Below, piece after piece: positions 62,036 to 64,000 of a stretch of DNA of 64,000 bases. The position numbers were made by a program, and so were the translations under genes. Position 1 is the first letter of the stretch; each line of letters begins with the position of its first letter. This stretch comes from Rhodovulum sulfidophilum DSM 1374 (GTDB taxonomy: Bacteria > Pseudomonadota > Alphaproteobacteria > Rhodobacterales > Rhodobacteraceae). The stretch covers positions 372,001 to 436,000 of the forward strand of contig NZ_CP015418.1 of assembly GCF_001633165.1 (NCBI RefSeq), given 5' to 3'. Below the pieces are notes generated by a model. It was given only the letters and a program-made list of their open reading frames with translations. It made no database searches and was not told where the DNA came from.

Positions 62036-63358
62036 ATGTCCGATTCCAAGTTCGAGTCCCGTCCGCTGTCCGTGCCCTCGGGCCGGTTCGCAAGGATGGC
62101 CAAGTTCGGCGGGCTGGCCTCCAACCTGGCGGGAACGGCGGCGATCAACGGCATGCAGCAGCTTGCGCAGGGGCATCGGCCGAAGGCGCGCGATCTGTTC
62201 CTGACACCCGCCAACATGCGCAAGGTCGCCGACCGGCTGGCGCATATGCGTGGCGCGGCGATGAAGGTCGGCCAGCTCGTCTCGATGGATGCCGGCGACA
62301 TGCTGCCGCCCGAGCTGGCCGAGATCATGGCGCGGCTTCGGGCCGATGCCCATTACATGCCGGGCGGTCAGCTCAAGCAGGTGCTGAATGCCAATTGGGG
62401 CGAGGGCTGGCTGAAACGCTTTGTCCGCTTTGACGTGCGCCCGGTTGCCGCCGCCTCGATCGGACAGGTGCACCGCGCGCAGACGAAGGATGGCCGCGAT
62501 CTGGCGATCAAGGTGCAATATCCGGGGGTCCGCCGCTCGATCGACAGCGATGTCGACAATGTGGCGGCGCTGCTGAGGCTGTCGGGGGCGATGCCGAAGG
62601 AGATGGACATCGCGCCGCTTCTGGACGAGGCCAAGCGGCAGCTGCATGAAGAGGCCGATTACGCGCGCGAGGGCCATTATCTGGGCCGTTTCGCCGATCT
62701 GCTGGCCGGGGCGCCCGATTTCGTGGTGCCGGGGCGGCATGAGGACCTGACCACCGAAAACGTGCTGGCGATGGATTTCGTCGAAGGCGTCGGCATCGAG
62801 ACCCTGACCGACGCGCCGCAGGCCGAGCGCGACCGGGTGATGGGGCTTCTGGTCTCGCTTCTGTTCCGCGAGCTGTTCGAGTTCCGGCTGATGCAGACCG
62901 ATCCGAATTTTGCCAATTACCGCTATCAGCCCGAAACCGGCCGGGTGGTGTTGCTGGATTTCGGCGCCTCGCGCGAATTTCCGGCGGCGATGACCGAGGC
63001 CTTTCGCGGGCTGATGCGGGCCGGGCTTGCGGGCGATCGCGCCGCGATCCGGCAGGCGATCCTCGAGATCGGGTTCTTCGCCGAGGACACCGCGGCCCGC
63101 CACCAGCAGCTGATGATCGACATGTTCGAGATGTCGATGGAGCCGCTTCACCGTCCCGGCGCCTTCGATTTCGCCGAGAACGATGTGGCGCTTCGGATGC
63201 GCGATGCCGGGATGGCTCTGGGCCAGGACCGCGATTTCTGGCACGTGCCGCCGATGGACACGCTGTTCATGCAGCGCAAGTTCGGCGGCATGTACCTGCT
63301 GGCCAGCCGCCTCAGGGCGCGGATCGACCTGCGCGAGATCCTGGCGCCCTATGTCTAG
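62036..63358 (+). CDS. ABC1/UbiB-family atypical protein kinase (ADCK)
   Basis: A 440-residue ABC1 kinase. The family-specific KxGQ motif is in MRGAAMKVGQLVSMDAGDMLPPELA (about 65-90). The modified glycine-rich loop is AAASIGQVHRAQ, the catalytic lysine in LAIKVQYPGV, the HRD-like region in MQTDPNFANYRY, and the DFG motif in VVLLDFGASREF. These proteins support ubiquinone synthesis or lipid homeostasis. This copy resembles the ADCK3/ADCK4 branch more than long UbiB with C-terminal membrane helices. The start at 62036 has AAAGGA ten bases upstream. Confidence 0.9.
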   Translation: MSDSKFESRPLSVPSGRFARMAKFGGLASNLAGTAAINGMQQLAQGHRPKARDLFLTPANMRKVADRLAHMRGAAMKVGQLVSMDAGDMLPPELAEIMARLRADAHYMPGGQLKQVLNANWGEGWLKRFVRFDVRPVAAASIGQVHRAQTKDGRDLAIKVQYPGVRRSIDSDVDNVAALLRLSGAMPKEMDIAPLLDEAKRQLHEEADYAREGHYLGRFADLLAGAPDFVVPGRHEDLTTENVLAMDFVEGVGIETLTDAPQAERDRVMGLLVSLLFRELFEFRLMQTDPNFANYRYQPETGRVVLLDFGASREFPAAMTEAFRGLMRAGLAGDRAAIRQAILEIGFFAEDTAARHQQLMIDMFEMSMEPLHRPGAFDFAENDVALRMRDAGMALGQDRDFWHVPPMDTLFMQRKFGGMYLLASRLRARIDLREILAPYV

Positions 63359-63367
63359 CGGCCCGGC

Positions 63368-64000
63368 TCAGCCCTTGACGAAGACCCGGCTCGGGTGCAG
63401 CTCGCCCGCCTTGTAGATGCCGACCGCCACCGCCTCGCCATCGAGCGAGGCCCAGGCCTCGTCGCCATATTCCACATCCGAGGCCAGCACGATGCCGGGA
63501 TTGCCGTTGCGGAGCTTGGTCGCGCCGTCGGGCGTGGTGCGCAGTTCGGGCAGATCGGCCAGACCTTCCTCGAGCGGGCGCAGATGGGTGTCGAGCTCGG
63601 GGTCGCGTGCAAGCTTTTCGATCAGATCGAAGGTGACGCCATCCTCGATCTCGAACGGCCCGGCCCAGACCCGGCGCAGGCTGACCACATGGCCATGGCA
63701 GCCCAGCGCCTGTCCCAGGTCGCGGGCGATCGAGCGCACATAGCCGCCCTTGCCGCAGATCATCTCCAGCACCGCGTGATCGGCATCGGGGCGCTCGACC
63801 ATCTCGAGGCTTTCGACATAAAGCGGGCGGGCCGCGATCTCGACCTCCTCGCCCGCGCGGGCCAGCGCATAGGCACGCTCGCCGTCGATCTTGACCGCCG
63901 AGAATTGCGGCGGCACCTGCTCGATATCGCCGACGAAGGCGGGCAGGGCGGCATGGATCTCGTCATCCGAGGGCCGCTTTTCCGAGGTCGCGATCACCTC
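63368..64000 (-). CDS. truB: tRNA pseudouridine55 synthase, 5' part outside the window
   Basis: The 211 visible codons are the C-terminal two thirds of TruB, which makes pseudouridine 55 in the T loop of tRNA. Visible parts are the [22 protein letters not shown] motif, [20 protein letters not shown] with the conserved substrate residues, and the C-terminal PUA-like region ending HPSRVFVKG. The catalytic aspartate (GxLDPxATG) lies beyond the window edge. It converges with the ABC1 kinase gene, nine bases apart. Confidence 0.95.
   Translation of the reverse strand, partial: EVIATSEKRPSDDEIHAALPAFVGDIEQVPPQFSAVKIDGERAYALARAGEEVEIAARPLYVESLEMVERPDADHAVLEMICGKGGYVRSIARDLGQALGCHGHVVSLRRVWAGPFEIEDGVTFDLIEKLARDPELDTHLRPLEEGLADLPELRTTPDGATKLRNGNPGIVLASDVEYGDEAWASLDGEAVAVGIYKAGELHPSRVFVKG

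Overview
The window is high-GC alphaproteobacterial chromosome, most likely family Rhodobacteraceae. The evidence is the block rsfS-rlmH-gpmI-envC-ctpA-rppH, the serC-serA pair behind a structured leader, a 41-residue zinc-free type L36, pseudoazurin, class I PHA synthase, and genes packed with ATGA/TGATG overlaps. No genus marker is present, so I stop at the family.

Layout. 1-3.7 kb: a cobalamin riboswitch heads a three-gene BtuF/C/D-type ABC importer followed by pseudoazurin. 3.7-8.3 kb: a thioesterase-prpD-prpC-prpB operon for the methylcitrate cycle, preceded by three copies of an ATGCRAAGG-type motif and by a decayed, divergent gene for the matching short-chain-acyl regulator (ScfR/PccR type). 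8.4-11.7 kb: mobile DNA at a tRNA-Pro(CGG) gene, namely a cytosine methyltransferase remnant, a 49-bp duplicate of the tRNA 3' part, integrase, an overlapping xis-like gene and head-protease debris. 11.7-17.9 kb, minus strand: leuC, hdeD-like, leuD, a nuclease-fold gene, leuB and a DMT exporter. 18.2-26.5 kb: MITE copy A, mscS, a SOUL protein, then the ribosome/cell-wall block ending in rppH and a terminator.

26.8-28.7 kb: a dead IS110 element and non-coding debris. 28.7-35.6 kb: hexuronate/polyol dehydrogenase, xylA and the xylFHG importer, with no xylB. 36.4-39.6 kb: mntH and mntR divergent around a MntR-like box, cobU and a ribbon-helix-helix protein. 39.7-46 kb: a VOC enzyme, a Tat-exported subunit plus GMC oxidoreductase, opgG, and a convergent RTX protein with a glucanase-like catalytic domain. 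46.3-51 kb: ThrE exporter, MITE copy B, N-formylglutamate amidohydrolase, tRNA-Val(GAC), rpmJ and phaC. 51.1-52.8 kb: a defective IS5-family element abutting a second copy of the same prophage head-gene fragment seen at 11 kb. 52.9-55.9 kb: leader-serC-serA. 55.9-64 kb: phosphoesterase, DUF1643 protein, a VWA/MoxR pair, an isolated beta-trefoil repeat protein, an ABC1/UbiB kinase and the 3' part of truB.

Most of the window is ordinary core metabolism (Leu, Ser, propionate, xylose, Mn, B12, PHA). The unusual content lies in the mobile DNA junctions, the 164-bp MITE with an 8-bp target duplication, the lost propionate regulator, the RTX-glucanase beside opgG, and the orphan beta-trefoil protein. 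I do not see a clear new multi-gene system.
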